NCBI GenBank assembly: GCA_010356995.1 | Contig: ML996690.1 | Location: 747,420-811,419, forward strand | Direction of reading: 5' to 3' | Source: Trichodelitschia bisporula | Lineage: Eukaryota; Ascomycota; Dothideomycetes; Phaeotrichales; Phaeotrichaceae | Length of the DNA: 64,000 nt | In this document: piece by piece, positions 33,801 to 44,544 of the stretch | Numbering within the stretch: position 1 is the stretch's first letter | Layout of the letters: every line of letters begins with the position of its first letter | Program-made: the position numbers and the translations under genes | Notes under the pieces: generated by a model | The model's database searches: none | What the model saw: the letters and a program-made list of their open reading frames with translations, nothing else | What the model was told of the DNA's origin: nothing

Positions 33801-36282
33801 GTGCCACAGCCGTAATGAGTTTGTCAATGCGCATCACTGGCACAAGACCCTCGAGCAGTTGCGCAAGATCACGTCGCCCTCTTTGACTCGGGATGGATAC
33901 GCACCGCTTCTCAACCTCTTTGCCCGCGGACCCCGGGATTCATTGAACAAGTCGTTCAGTGCCATCGAGGAGTTTGAGGCGTGGTTTGCCTGGCTCAAGC
34001 AGTCACAGGAGCGCCACGATGCCAACATCGAGGACATGCTCGTTGAGCTGAAGCATCTCCGCGACAAGATGTGGTACAAGACGGCCGTCTTGACGTCTGC
34101 TGGCTACGAAGAAGCCAAGAATGTTGCCGTCGCGCTCAAGCTAATGGCAGCGCCGACTAAGACATCAGATGGTAAGCCCATCAACCACAATCGGGGTCGC
34201 AACCTTTCCAAGGCGACCTCCAACTTCCTGCTGAAGCCGGAGGCTCAAACACTGGACCTGATGGCCGCGCCGGTTGAAAATGCTGGCCCGAACAAGTTGG
34301 TTGACGAGCAGGCCGAGCTGACATTGCGATGGTTGCAATCCTACGGGATTGAGAACTTTTGCAAAGGCGAGGAACGAATTCACCGCTTCTGTCTTGAAGT
34401 CGACAAGTGCGTCAACAAGCTGGTTGGTGATGGCGTCCTTGATGGTCCTGTGCTCTGGTCGAGCGAACTCTACCGCAGAGACAAGGATATCTTGGACAGT
34501 GGGCGGCAAAAGGGCGACCTTTGGCTGACTGGGGTTGGTACGCTGAGCATTGCGAGCGACGAGGAGTATGAGACACAGCCGGGCCGTACCCTTCCCAGGA
34601 GTCTTGACTTGGTCCAGCCTATGCCGTCAAGCCTGCGCAACGGTACACAGCGTGCCCCGATGCACAGCATTGATGCTGCGGTCAACAGCAACAATCGGCC
34701 CGTCAACCTGATGGACTCTCAGGATTATTTCGGCGTCGCCAACCCCGCGCTGTCAATCGACTCGACTGTTACTTTCTGGTCGCCGTTCCAGGCGCAGGCC
34801 CAGTCCCCGTCGGAGAAGTCGGGCACCATCAGGCCGATGGCCAACCCCTCGGCCCGCGGACCTGTGATGCTGAAGAGCTCAGCCACCGTCAATGACGACA
34901 AGCGCAGGTTCCTCCTCGACCTGAAGCAGACGCTAACTGGCCTGCTGCTCAGTGATCTCGGCACTCTTGTTTTCAACGGCGGCACTGAGACTGACGTCTG
35001 GTTCTCTAGCGATCTTGGCGAGGAGTGCATCCAGCGCAGCGAGGCCGAGGAACGCAGGCGGAAGCAGAAGCTGCTCCGCAAGAAGAGCATGAAGACGCTG
35101 AAAAGCTCGGCCCGGGAGCAGCGACAGAATGCCCTCGAGACGATTGGCCGCTCTGAGCGGGGCGGTCCGGCGGCCCCGGTAGCTACGCTTCAGAATGCTG
35201 ATGTCCTCCACCACTCAGCCGGCGAAATGAGCGATACTCCTGCCAATCTGCGCGGCGATCGCCTCTCCGCCGCCAAGAAGGCTGGGCTCCTAGAGTTCCC
35301 GTACAACGTCGCCTTCCGACGTCTGCTCCGCAAGTTCGCAACTCACCCCAACCCCTTCTCCAAACTTCACGCGCTATACGAACTCGAACTCCTCATCATC
35401 GCATCCCTTTCTTCAAAGTCTGCACGTTCCTACGGTGCCCGGATTGATCCGCTCCCCACTGTTCCGCAGTCGCCCAGCCTTGGCTCCATTCCTGAGCTGA
35501 GCTCACGTGAAGCCGCTGTCCATACTCCGCAGGCGCAGAACCTGCGGGAAGCCATCGCCAACGTGACGGAGCGGCGCTCGCACAGCATGAACACGCAAAA
35601 CAACGGACGCGGGTCCCCATCACCTCATCCCAACGACGGCCGGCGCTCGCCCAACGGTCCGCCAAGCACTGACATGATTGTCGAGGTGCTGCAGAGCCTG
35701 TTCCGCGATGCCGAGATCCGTCCCAAGACACTGTTCCGCGACTTGCAGTACATCGCCGCATTCGTTCCCGCCAGCATACTGGACAAGACGCCGCGCGGGA
35801 AGGCCTTCTGGGACGCTGGGCTCGTGGCTCTGTGGCTGAAGCAGGAAAGCGTCCGCTACATGATCGAGATTGCCGACGGTATTGTTGCCCAGAATACGGA
35901 GAGCCGGTTTGCGAGCACCAGCCAGCAGGGCGCGACGCCGACGCTGAGCTCCGACAGCGTGGCGCGGTGGTCCATGTCGGATGCCGCGCGCATGTACATC
36001 ATCACGGCCAAGGAGTGCGACCCGGTGGCGGAACGCGAGTTGGCCATCTTTTACCTCACCCATCCGGATCTGCTGCCTCGCACGCTGCTGCCGCTGTCGA
36101 AGCCGCGCGAGATTTTCAAGGACTCGCTGCTGAACCGCGACCGCAAGAAGGAGGATCCCAACCGCAGCGATCCGATGACGATGTGCGTTGCGCAGCACTG
36201 GATGGAGATGAGCAAGAAGGGTGGCGACGAGCTGGCCACCACGTATCTGCGCGGGAAAGACGAGATGGAGCGCATCCCTTAG
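30845..36282 (+). CDS. large conserved fungal protein with a possible RasGAP-like segment
   Basis: Exons 30845-30899, 31061-32541, 32588-32697 and 32748-36282 give 1726 residues; each junction keeps phase and each intron has a CTAAC branch. A Ser/Pro-rich N-terminus leads to a helical region (SELAHLIRLQKYQEQRRAHSRVRLHRWL). Around residues 495-550 the stretch FFSSFLLSALIFPE..SHGIMSGYHISKPARELIL resembles the FLRF.NPAI..P block of Ras GTPase-activating proteins, but the match is loose and the arginine pattern is not kept. Later parts include FLVICPSDLVTLVNSLFPER, an acidic stretch (EDEDEQEEDSPDTDSDEDGQ), a basic coiled stretch (SEAEERRRKQKLLRKKSMK) and a C-terminal DPVAERELAIFYLTHPDLLP that looks like a Sel1-type helix pair. 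There is no signal peptide. It is probably a cytoplasmic signalling or scaffold protein. Gene model firm, function uncertain. Confidence 0.75.
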
Positions 36283-38051
36283 GTCTTGTTTGCATTTTTT
36301 TACTTTGAGCACGAAAACGTGCTCTAGGTGGCTGGTTTGTCCTTTTTTAACCCCCTAGAGCGTTATGGAGCACTGGATGCTCATGCTGCCCGTGTTTGGA
36401 TAGAGCGGCTTCGGCAACCGTGGATATGACCTTTTGCCGGCTCGATTATGCTGGGGCTGCATATGGAACGGCCTTGGGGGTATGGCTTTTGATCTTTTGA
36501 TCGACGACCTCTCGGTATTGGACATAATTTGATGACATGTCAAGGAGATTTGTCGTTTTGTTTGAACTTTTGTCTTTCTTGCGTTGGACATCATCTACGG
36601 GTGAGGGGCATTGAGTGTCCCTGGAGCGATTTGTTTATGTTTCTTCTACTTTATTACCCCCATCCCCCCGCCCCGTTGCTTATGCACTTTTTACTCGCCG
36701 CACCCGTCCTTGCTTTCTCGGCATTGTATACGCCTTCTCTGCTTCTGCGACGAATCTCCCGAGTCTCTTTGCCAAAGCCGCACGCAGCTCTGGATGACGA
36801 CGACGATGACGATGGGACGAAGGGAAAGGGGGGGGGGGGGGGCATTATGGCGTACGAGACCTGGGGATTTCTGTCTTTCTTGTTATGTTGTGGAAGAAGG
36901 GCAGAGGCGTTGTTATGACGGCCGTGACGAATTAGCGAGAGTTGGCGTTCGTTGGCTTAGATATTTCATCCGACGTGTCTTTCGTCCTCGACGAAGAAAC
37001 ACGCATGCATAGCATTGAGCGGGATCCGCGAAAAGGAAAACGGAAATTAATACCCCCTGCATGATCTTTTGCGTTCTTCCTGCGTGCTTCGTGTCCTTCA
37101 GATGTTGACATTGAAGGAGCATTGTTATGGCAGGAAGGTACATACTAAGGGTCATGATGTAATGAGGACATGATAGAAGGAAGGAGCACAGGAGGATACT
37201 TGGCATCACGTATTTAAGTCTCCAGAGTCTCTCACTCTCTTCCTCTCTTTGTCTTCTACTTCAATCTTCAGTATTAGAGTTGCTTTCGCACGTAATGAGC
37301 CTTTGCTCCCATCACCTTCCATATCGGGCCATGCGAGCAGTATTCGGAGTGCACGGCGGCTTTCGGGACAGCAGCCGCAGCCTCGCTGCCTGCCGAACGA
37401 AAACCACGCAAAGAGGGCAAGTCGAGAAACGACCAAGGCAAATGCGCCTGAAGCAAGGTATGCCTTCCTCTCCCTCTGCCTCGATTCCCCGCTCGCTGCA
37501 GCGGTGTGAGCATCCTCTTGTCACGCGCGTCACGAGGGCCACCATTGGCCAGGCGGGGCAGGCGAGGGCGGGGGGGCCGCCGGGGTACTCAGAGTGATGT
37601 TTGCGGGGTTGGATGGGGGGGTTGGGGCGGGCGCCCTCAGCTCTCACTCACAGCCATCACTCTCACCGCGCTGCTCTCTCTCTCTCAACTGCATCCTCTC
37701 ACTCTTCTTTCTTTTCTCACCCGCGCAGCTTGCACTCACTCGTACCCCCACCCCCGCCACTCCCCTCCTAGGATCCAGTCCTTCCCCAAAGCGCTGCCAG
37801 TCCCAAAGCAGCGCCCTGCACGCATCTCGGCACCCGCGCACCGCTGGCAGCCGGACACGTCGTCGGGCGTGCGTGCCGCCTGCGTTTCGAGCCTGCGCGA
37901 GCGCGGCGGGTGCGCGGAAGGCCGGTTGGTCGCTGAACGCGAGCAACACGCCTCTCCCGCTTTTTTGCCTTTGCCTTTGCTGAGTTTTGCTTCGCTCGCT
38001 ACGCGACTCGCCTCGTTTGCTTACTTGCTTACTCGCTCACCCGTTGAGCGG
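36283..38051. other. intergenic region containing an LTR-like repeat
   Basis: About 1.8 kb. It contains a 14-base G run near 36828, the repeat copy at 37103-37314 and a C/T-rich leader before the ATG at 38052. The frame that continues upstream of 38052 has no in-frame ATG and low-complexity translation, so it is not taken as coding. Confidence 0.6.
37103..37314 (+). mobile_element. LTR-like dispersed repeat, copy A (fossil)
   Basis: About 212 bp similar, in opposite orientation, to 44653-44858. Shared blocks include GAAGGAGCATTGTTATG, ACTTGGCATCACGTATTTAAG (CTTGGCATCA and GTATTTAAGTCTC in both), TCTCTCACTCTCTTC and TCTTTGTCTTCTACTTCAA, ending TGCTCCCATCA. The TG..CA ends, a TATA-like TATTTAAG and a C/T-rich tract after it suggest a solo LTR. 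No internal region or clear target-site duplication is seen. Divergence between the copies suggests an old insertion. The family is not identified. Confidence 0.6.
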
Positions 38052-39056
38052 ATGCGGCTGTTTGCGCGCTTATTTGGCGCAGGGCGCGGGGTGGAGGAGG
38101 GCGCTGGAAATTTGTCTTCGCTCAACAACAACAGCAACGGCTTGACCTCCGTGCCGCTGCCCCCGCGGCCTGAATCTTCTACCGCACTACGGGACCTCGT
38201 CACCAACACGGAACGAACCACCACGCCCGGCACCACCGATCTCACCTCCCCCCCACCTACATCGGCCACCTTCGCCGCCCGCCTCGCCTCCCTCCGCGGC
38301 CTAGCCTCACCCGGCGGCGCAAACAGCACATCGAGCAGCGTGTCCTCAGCGCCCGTCCTAGTGCGTGCCTACTCAGGCCACGGTCGCTCGCGGCGCGGGC
38401 CGCGACGCGGGAGTGCGCGAGGGGGCGCGGGGAGCACCGCTCGGAACCAACCTATGACACAAGGCATGGCGGCGCGACTCCCGCCCTTGTCGGCGTTTTC
38501 TTTCGACGGCATGCTCCGGGCCGTGGAGCCGGAGATCGAGGACGCGCTGGAGGCGATTGCAAGGATATGTGCGCGGAGCAGGATGAGTTTGGCGGATGAG
38601 TATGGGGCGCATATTCCGCCGGCTGCGGAGTTTGTGGCGCCTGAGAGTGGGGAGAGGAGGGGGGGAAGGTTGGTGTTGCGCACGCAGGGGTTGGCGGTTG
38701 TGCCGGAGGCGAGTAGTGGGAGTGAGAGGGGGTCTGTGGTGGAGGGGGGGAGGCTGAGTGCGTATGGGAGTTTGAGGAGCGTGCTTGGGAAGGGGAAGGG
38801 GAGGGACGAGGGTGAGGTGGGGTGGATTGTTGAGGGGAGTCCGAGGAGGGCAATTGTCCTGGTTGCGAGTCCGGAGGCTTCGAAGCAGTTGAGTCTGGCG
38901 CCTGCGGTGGAGGTTTTCCCTGGTGAAGGGATCAGGGCGGAGGAGGAACGGGCGTCGTGGGTGCCGTGGAAGAGGCCTATTGGGCCTGGGGAGGGGAGGG
39001 CGAGCGCGGAGAGTGCTTTGAGGGGGCTGTTGAAGGGGGATGGTGGGTTGGCTTGA
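38052..39056 (+). CDS. conserved fungal protein of unknown function
   Basis: A single exon of 334 residues starting at the first ATG of a longer open frame. The N-terminus (MRLFARLFGAG) is short, basic and hydrophobic. A Ser/Thr/Pro-rich linker and an Arg/Gly-rich stretch (HGRSRRGPRRGSARGGAG) follow. The most protein-like part is residues about 145-200, with LSAFSFDGMLRAVEPEIEDALEAIARICARSRMSLADEY, a helical block that I believe recurs in uncharacterised ascomycete proteins. The C-terminal third has strands such as GWIVEGSPRRAIVLVASPE. No catalytic motif or membrane segment is visible. GC content rises sharply across the second half. Coding status is likely; function is unknown. Confidence 0.65.
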   Translation: MRLFARLFGAGRGVEEGAGNLSSLNNNSNGLTSVPLPPRPESSTALRDLVTNTERTTTPGTTDLTSPPPTSATFAARLASLRGLASPGGANSTSSSVSSAPVLVRAYSGHGRSRRGPRRGSARGGAGSTARNQPMTQGMAARLPPLSAFSFDGMLRAVEPEIEDALEAIARICARSRMSLADEYGAHIPPAAEFVAPESGERRGGRLVLRTQGLAVVPEASSGSERGSVVEGGRLSAYGSLRSVLGKGKGRDEGEVGWIVEGSPRRAIVLVASPEASKQLSLAPAVEVFPGEGIRAEEERASWVPWKRPIGPGEGRASAESALRGLLKGDGGLA

Positions 39057-39632
39057 TGTGATGGGGATGGATGCCTGTTCGGCGTGCCGACGGCGACGAT
39101 GGCTGACTTCTTCTCGACGCCATCTCTCTGTGCGGTATCAACAACATCCACGGATTCCGGCTTCTTATCGGCGCCATCTTCTCTACGACATCAACGAAAC
39201 CGCTAAACCTTCAGCACCGCACGACCCGACTCGGTTCCCCCCGCTTAGATTCAGACTGCCACCATTTGTTAGAGCACCAGGTTCGGCTTCGATTGCCATT
39301 CTCGCGTTGATCCATTGGGAGGAAAAAGATCTGCTGTTTTCGGGGAACTTGGATTGGCTAGATATCACGGATTTTGACGACTTACGGCTGGCAACAGACT
39401 TATGACTTGTACCTTGACGACTTGTATCTTAACGACGAACAGACTGATGATGTATGATTTAGATACCCAGTATGAATGGTAAACTGTTCAATGACTTGCT
39501 TGTTCGATGTTTTGAGGCACGGGATTGTTTGGCATGTGGCGTGTCGTGAAGCTGTTCATACGATGTCGGTCCAACCTTACAACAAAGCTGGGTCAAATAC
39601 GCAAGTCTAACAGTTTTAGGCATCAATCTCAT
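39057..39632. other. intergenic region upstream of tRNA-Leu
   Basis: About 575 bp holding the 3' end of the preceding gene. Nothing else was recognised. Confidence 0.55.
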
Positions 39633-39731
39633 GGCAAGGTGGCCGAGTTGGTTAAGGCGTCAGGTTAAGGTCTACCTTAGCACAATATCCTGATTCAGAA
39701 ATGAGCACGAGTTCGAATCTCGTCCTTGTCA
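39633..39731 (+). tRNA. tRNA-Leu(AAG) with an intron
   Basis: The acceptor stem GGCAAGG (39633-39639) pairs with CCTTGTC (39724-39730), with one G-U. The D arm (GCCGAGTTGGTTAAGGC), the anticodon stem TCAGG/CCTGA, the long variable arm of class II tRNAs and the T arm CGAG-TTCGAAT-CTCG are all present. The anticodon loop begins TTAAG, so the anticodon is AAG (leucine CUU/CUC after A-to-I editing). About 17 nt between the anticodon loop base 37 and base 38 form an intron at the canonical place. Discriminator A is at 39731. Confidence 0.9.
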
Positions 39732-39991
39732 ACATCCTTTTTGCCCTTTGCTTGAAGGGGTGGGGGTGGAATGGGCAAATCGGATTGCGAGCGCACTTCA
39801 ATTTTGGCATGCGTGTGGGTCGTGGTTCGCTCCCGCTGTGGGGCTTAGAGCCGCAAGGCCGAGTCCCTTTTTGATCCCCATAGCCATATACAACGCTAAG
39901 CGCAGGCCCAATTGGTATCTCGGTATCGGTATCCGCCACGCATCCATATATACAAAGGCAGCTCGCTCCCTTCCCATCATCAACACCTTCA

Positions 39992-40654
39992 TCATCTTCC
40001 CCTCCTGAAGACTCTCTTAACCCCCCTCCCCACCGGCCCAACCACTACCCGCGCAAACCACGGCGTCCCCCACACACTCACCGCCAGTCTCACCGGGAGT
40101 AAGGCCTTAACCACCGCCCACGCCGCCGCTACCTCCACCACGATCCGCATGCCCTTCTCACCAGTCCCAAACCATCCCCCCTCACCCACCCATCCCTTAC
40201 GACGGAAATACGCGCCGAAGCGCTCGATGCCTTCAGCGACCCAGCCGGTGGAGATGAGGAGGGAGGGAGGATGCGTGTAGTGGAAGAGCGTGGCGAGGAG
40301 GATTAGGGGCGTGAGCGCGGTGAGTTCGTGCAGGAGGAGGAAGGCGGTTATGTGGCTTAGGGGGGCGGAGAGGAGGGGGGTTGTGTAGGTCTGGAGGCGG
40401 GGGGAGACTGGATTTGTGGGTTAGAAGTTGGATTTATGAATGTATGGGATTATGAGAGCGGAAGGGGGGGGCATACGGCGCTGGTTTAGGCGGTGGAGGC
40501 GGGGGTGTGGTGTTGATGTTGAAGCGGGAGAAGTAGAGGCTGAGGTTGAGGTCGAGGGTTTGGGAGGGGAGGTGGAGGTGTGCCGTTTCGGGAGGGAGCG
40601 CGGGTGCTTGACGAGGGTGGAATTCCGGAGGTGGAGACGGCGGAGAGGGAGCAT
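39992..40654 (-). CDS. small mitochondrial membrane protein, Fmp10/FAM210-like
   Basis: Exons 40654-40477 and 40407-39992 give 197 residues; the intron starts GTATGC and ends ATCCAG. An Arg/Ser/Thr-rich N-terminus (MLPLRRLHLRNSTLVKHPRS) looks like a mitochondrial presequence. The core HITAFLLLHELTALTPLILLATLFHY is a membrane helix with the HELTA motif of this family. It is followed by GWVAEGIERFGAYFRRKGWVG and a second helix (VEVAAAWAVVKALLPVRLAVSVWGTPWFAR). This arrangement matches fungal Fmp10 proteins and the DUF1279/FAM210 group. Its role is not well known; an inner-membrane location is expected. Family assignment rests on recall of the motif pattern. Confidence 0.78.
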
Positions 40655-41352
40655 GGTGGAGAGTGGGTGGGGGGAGTGCTGGTGAGAGGTTTGCGGAGGT
40701 GACGTTGAGGCGGATCGCGTTATCGCGAAGTCATGTGATTTGAGTGAACATAAAAAAAGTTGGATCACCAAGAACCGACAATGGAGTCTGATCGCAAGTT
40801 CAAACTCTACTAACTAAAATTCACATCAGATCAGTTTAGCCGTTGGACACCCCAAGCCATCGAGGGGCATCTGAGCCCTCAATGAGGTTGGGGAAGTTGG
40901 GACTTGCCATCATGACGAAAGACACAATTCCAACGTCAACTCGACAAACTTTTCCACTCCAGAAGGCAAAAGTTGGCATGAAAATCAAGCCATGGCCATA
41001 GAACATGTTGTCAGGCGCATCATCCAGTCTTTTCCCAACCATGCTAATAACCAGGCAAAAACCATCGTGCCCTCTAGAATCAACTCGGCTGTCAACCCGG
41101 CAACCAGGCCCTCTCGAAAAACACAGGCCAAGTCCTCACGATCGGAGATGTAAAGAGGAGGAGGTTAGAATAGCGCCCCTGCCCCCCCCGCCGCCTAGAC
41201 GCCGCACCGTACCGCAGCGGGGGCAGTCTGCTCCACTTCTTTCCCCCGCGGGGCGCGGGTAGCGTCGGATATCGTCGGATGGCCGACCAGATCATGACCT
41301 GGTGGCCGGCAAAGGATAAATTAGCCGCGTCGCGTCGCCAACATTCGAAGCC

Positions 41353-41422
41353 GCTATGACACCGGCCGTGAAAATTTCATCGTGCTATGACACCGGCCAT
41401 GAAAACTTCATCGCGCTATGAG
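41353..41422 (+). repeat. 31-bp tandem repeat, 2 copies plus a start of a third
   Basis: GCTATGACACCGGCC..TTTCATCG units begin at 41353, 41384 and 41415 (partial), a period of exactly 31. The two full copies differ at only a few bases. Confidence 0.85.
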
Positions 41423-42255
41423 TGTATTGTGGCGCCGGGCCCGCCGTTCGGCATCCTTGCTTTGGAGCGTGCCGTGCGAGTGCTCTGCCCCGACTTGACA
41501 TCCGATGACTCCATGGCCGAAATATCTCCCCCTCGGCGAGGCTGGGCATGGGACCTTGATGAAGGCAACTAGCAGCATTCGCCATTAGCAATATTGGTCG
41601 TCGTGGTGGATGAAATCCTGGTTGCGTGAGAGGCGCGCGGCTTCGTTCCGTCGTGGCTGCGCACTGCTGAGAAAATGATATGATATCAGATGCACTCGTG
41701 GCCGGCGTAGGAGGAGTCATACGGCGCCCGGCTGGTATGCGGATGACGCTGGTGTCGCGCAGTTTCTGGCACAGTCAGATATGCATAATGACTCCAGCGC
41801 TGACAAAAGCGCCCGACATGTCTGAGCGCAGGGCGCGCGCCCTGTCATCGAGCTGCGGAAAAGTTACTACAGCCTTTACTGGTGCCCGCACTAGCAATTG
41901 GCGGCTATGAGTTCTTACTAATGCCCGCGCCCTGGGGTTGACATGCATGCCGCCATCGCGATCGGCCCGCTTGCCAGCCCTACGTAATTCTGGAATCCAC
42001 TCAGCCTGCGGCATCCCTCCGCTATTATTCAGAAAATAGTTTGCGGCTCCCCCTGCGGCATCCACTCCATCCTTGTAACCAGTGCCTGCCGATGATGCGG
42101 CGTCTAGTTTTAGTGGACATGCTGCAGGGGGCGCGTATTACGTTTTCTTGCGCCCTGGGATTGACATCGTGTAGTCTGGAAGGGCGTGGGTGTTGTTTGC
42201 TTACTTGATTGACAGGACGTCGAGTTGGGATTGGAAATATGGGGCCGAGCCGGAG

Positions 42256-42263
42256 TATATAAG
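42256..42263 (+). promoter_or_regulatory. TATA box of the small gene at 42465
   Basis: TATATAAG followed by G-rich sequence, 209 bp before the ATG. After it comes a leader rich in CA and CAA, typical of strongly expressed fungal genes. A start of transcription around 42290-42310 is likely. Confidence 0.6.
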
Positions 42264-42464
42264 GGGGTCAGAGGGTCGACGGGAGAATCAACATCAACAG
42301 CAAGCAGAACATTCAGTCCACTCGAGCTTCTACACTCTCAAACACTCAAGCAACTCAGCCTTAAAGCTTTACATCTCCTCCTCATCAGCACTCAACCACA
42401 AAGCATCTCCTCCACCCCCACCACCACCACACAACCACAACAACCACACCACCTCCCACCAACA

Positions 42465-42833
42465 ATGTCCTCCCCCCGCACCTCCACCACCTCCTCCCCC
42501 ACCCTCTCCCAGCGCTTCGCCGCCCACCACGCCTCCACCCAAGCCGCCTACGAAGCCTACTACGGCGCGGGGCTGCGTTCGGGCACCATGACGCCGCGCA
42601 GCACATCCTCCTCTTCCACCTCCTCCGCCTCCTCCACCAAGGCCGTCGACGCAACCGCCGCCCTGCCCCAGACCAAGGACAGCAGCGCGCGCAAGGCCTG
42701 GACTGCGCTCAAGCAGCGCGCGGCTGAGCACCACCGCTCTGTCAATGCTGCGTACGGTGTGTACTATGGCGCTGGGACGCGGTTCGGGGAGGAGAGGCGC
42801 GGGAGCCACGGGAGTGTTACGTACCGGGGTTGA
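42465..42833 (+). CDS. small protein with a duplicated YYGAG motif
   Basis: A single exon of 122 residues. Two copies of a helix-turn block are evident: RFAAHHASTQAAYEAYYGAGLRSG (about residues 15-38) and RAAEHHRSVNAAYGVYYGAGTRFG (about 85-108). They share HH.S..AAY..YYGAG.R.G and are linked by a Ser/Thr/Ala-rich spacer. There is no signal peptide or membrane helix, so it is probably cytoplasmic or nuclear. A TATA box and a CA-rich leader point to strong regulated expression. I recall short ascomycete proteins of similar texture but no function. The internal repeat argues that it is a real protein. Confidence 0.7.
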   Translation: MSSPRTSTTSSPTLSQRFAAHHASTQAAYEAYYGAGLRSGTMTPRSTSSSSTSSASSTKAVDATAALPQTKDSSARKAWTALKQRAAEHHRSVNAAYGVYYGAGTRFGEERRGSHGSVTYRG

Positions 42834-43320
42834 AGTTTTGAAGTTTGAAGCTTGAAGATTGGTTTTCAAAAATGTGTTCGGTTGGCGGTTTTGATGGGAT
42901 GAAGTTATGATACACGATCCGGCGTTGCGGTTTTTGCTTCTTGGGGGATTCGATGATGCCTTTTGGCGGGTTCGATAGAGGGGATTTGATAGATCACCAG
43001 TTTAATCTTAATGTCAGTTCGTTTTTACATAATTTTCAAGTGTTAACCTGGACCTGCAATTGATATCTCGATCGTCAACCTCCCCTTTCATCAAAATAGT
43101 CACGTGTCCCGCCAATATCATCCTCAGCCTCAGCCTCGTTTCACATAACTCGCCCCAAGATTTCTCACACCCCAATCTATTCGATACCCACGAACACCCG
43201 CCCGATGCACCCTTACCCCTCAGCCCTGTCAAAACCCAGATCCCGGGCTCCAAAAGTCGAAGAGCCACGCAACACATCCCTCACCTCAACCTCCATCTCT
43301 ACCTCCACCAACCACACACC
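42834..43320. other. intergenic region
   Basis: About 490 bp between two plus-strand genes. The right part is pyrimidine-rich and is likely the leader of the next gene. Confidence 0.5.
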
Positions 43321-44544
43321 ATGCCCCGCCGCACTCGCACCCTTAAACTTCTTCTACTCCTCCTCCTCTCCTACGTTCTCTACACCCTCTGGTCGCGCCG
43401 CCTCCCCCCACCCACCCCTCTAGACCCCTGGACCCTCCCAACCTCCCAAATCGCCCACCAAGCCACCCTCCTCGCCTCCACCCCCCCCCAGCATGGCCTT
43501 GTCGCCCAAGCCCTCCTCGAACTCTTTGACCCCGGCTTCAGCATCTTCGCCCGCAGGCCCTTCCAAAACGGGCACATCAGTATCCCAGCCCACGAAACCC
43601 ACGCCCTGCTCCACGCCCAGCGACACATAAGGCTCGGGAACGTTACGGCCTTGCACAAGGAACTGTCGGCGGCAGACACCGCCGCGCTGGGCGTGGCCGC
43701 CCTGTTGTTAGATGCGGAATGGGGGGATCAGGCTAGGGCTGATGCGGAGTGGATGGTGGCGAGGGCGCCGCGGTTTTTGAATGGGGCGATTAGCCATACA
43801 AGGGGGGTGAAGGAGGCGTGGGCGGAGTTCGTGTAAGCGTCTTTCGCGGTGCTTGAGTTGAGCCCGGCTGACGGGGACAGATACATGGTGCCGCCGTTTC
43901 TGGCCTACGTCTCCGTGGACACGGGGAATAGGACGTACATGGATGAGGCGGTGCGCCAATGCCGCTTGTACCATGATATGCTGGCTAGGAAACCGCCCGG
44001 CCTGCGGCTGTGGCGCCACGTGCTGGGGCCGTTGAACGGGGACGACGGGGCGTGGAGCATAGGGAACGGATTTGCAGCCGCAGGCCTCGCACGGATGATC
44101 GCGACGCTCGGAGCGTGGGAGGGCGGGAAAGGGATGGTATCCGCGAAAAAGGACATGGTGGGTTGGGTTAAGGGGATAGTGGAGGGAGTGAAGGGGGTGG
44201 ATGAGTCGTCGGGCGCAGAGAACGGGTTGTTGAGGAATTACGTTGATGACGAGAGTTGGTTTGGCGAGGTTGCGGGGACGGCGTTGATGGCGTCGGCGGT
44301 GTTTCGGATGGCGGTTTTGGAGCCGCGGGTTTTTGAACGGTATGTGGAGTGGGCGGAGAGGAAGGCGGAGGCGGTGCGCAGGCATACGAATCCCGATACC
44401 GGGATTGCGGCACCGGCGGTGCAGGAGCTTAATTCTATGGTTAGAGAGCCGATTGGGACGGGGAGTGCGGAGGGGCAGAGCTTCGTTATGCTGTTGTATG
44501 CGGCGAGGAGAGATTATATCCGGTGGCAGAAGGGGGAGATGTAG
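43321..44544 (+). CDS. six-hairpin glycosidase-like protein (GH88/GH105 type)
   Basis: Exons 43321-43832 and 43881-44544 give 391 residues; the intron is GTAAGC..GACAG with a CTGAC branch. A hydrophobic N-terminal anchor (LKLLLLLLLSYVLYTLW) is not followed by an obvious cleavage site, so the protein may be a type II membrane protein. The alpha/alpha-barrel of unsaturated uronyl/rhamnogalacturonyl hydrolases is suggested by VPPFLAYVSVDTGNRTYMDEAVRQCRLY, GDDGAWSIGNGFAAAGLARM (the W..GNG block) and NYVDDESWFGEVAGTALMASAVFRM. These enzymes remove unsaturated sugars from pectin or glycosaminoglycan fragments. The substrate here is unknown and the anchor suggests an endomembrane role rather than secretion. 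Confidence 0.78.

Larger units (their letters stand above)
40655..42464. other. 1.8-kb region, unresolved
   Basis: No convincing gene. Minus-strand frames at 41385-41720 and 41775-42065 have no family features. A 31-bp tandem repeat lies at 41353-41422. The phrase GCGCCCTGGG.TTGACAT occurs twice (near 41929 and 42154). The texture suggests an old repeat-rich or decayed segment. The right end holds the promoter of the small gene at 42465. Confidence 0.5.

Noticed and set aside
37506-38051. Extension of the gene at 38052 to an earlier start
   Set aside because: No in-frame ATG and C/T-rich low-complexity sequence; treated as leader.
41385-42065. Two minus-strand frames that might be transposase remnants
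   Set aside because: No catalytic motif or terminal inverted repeats could be found.
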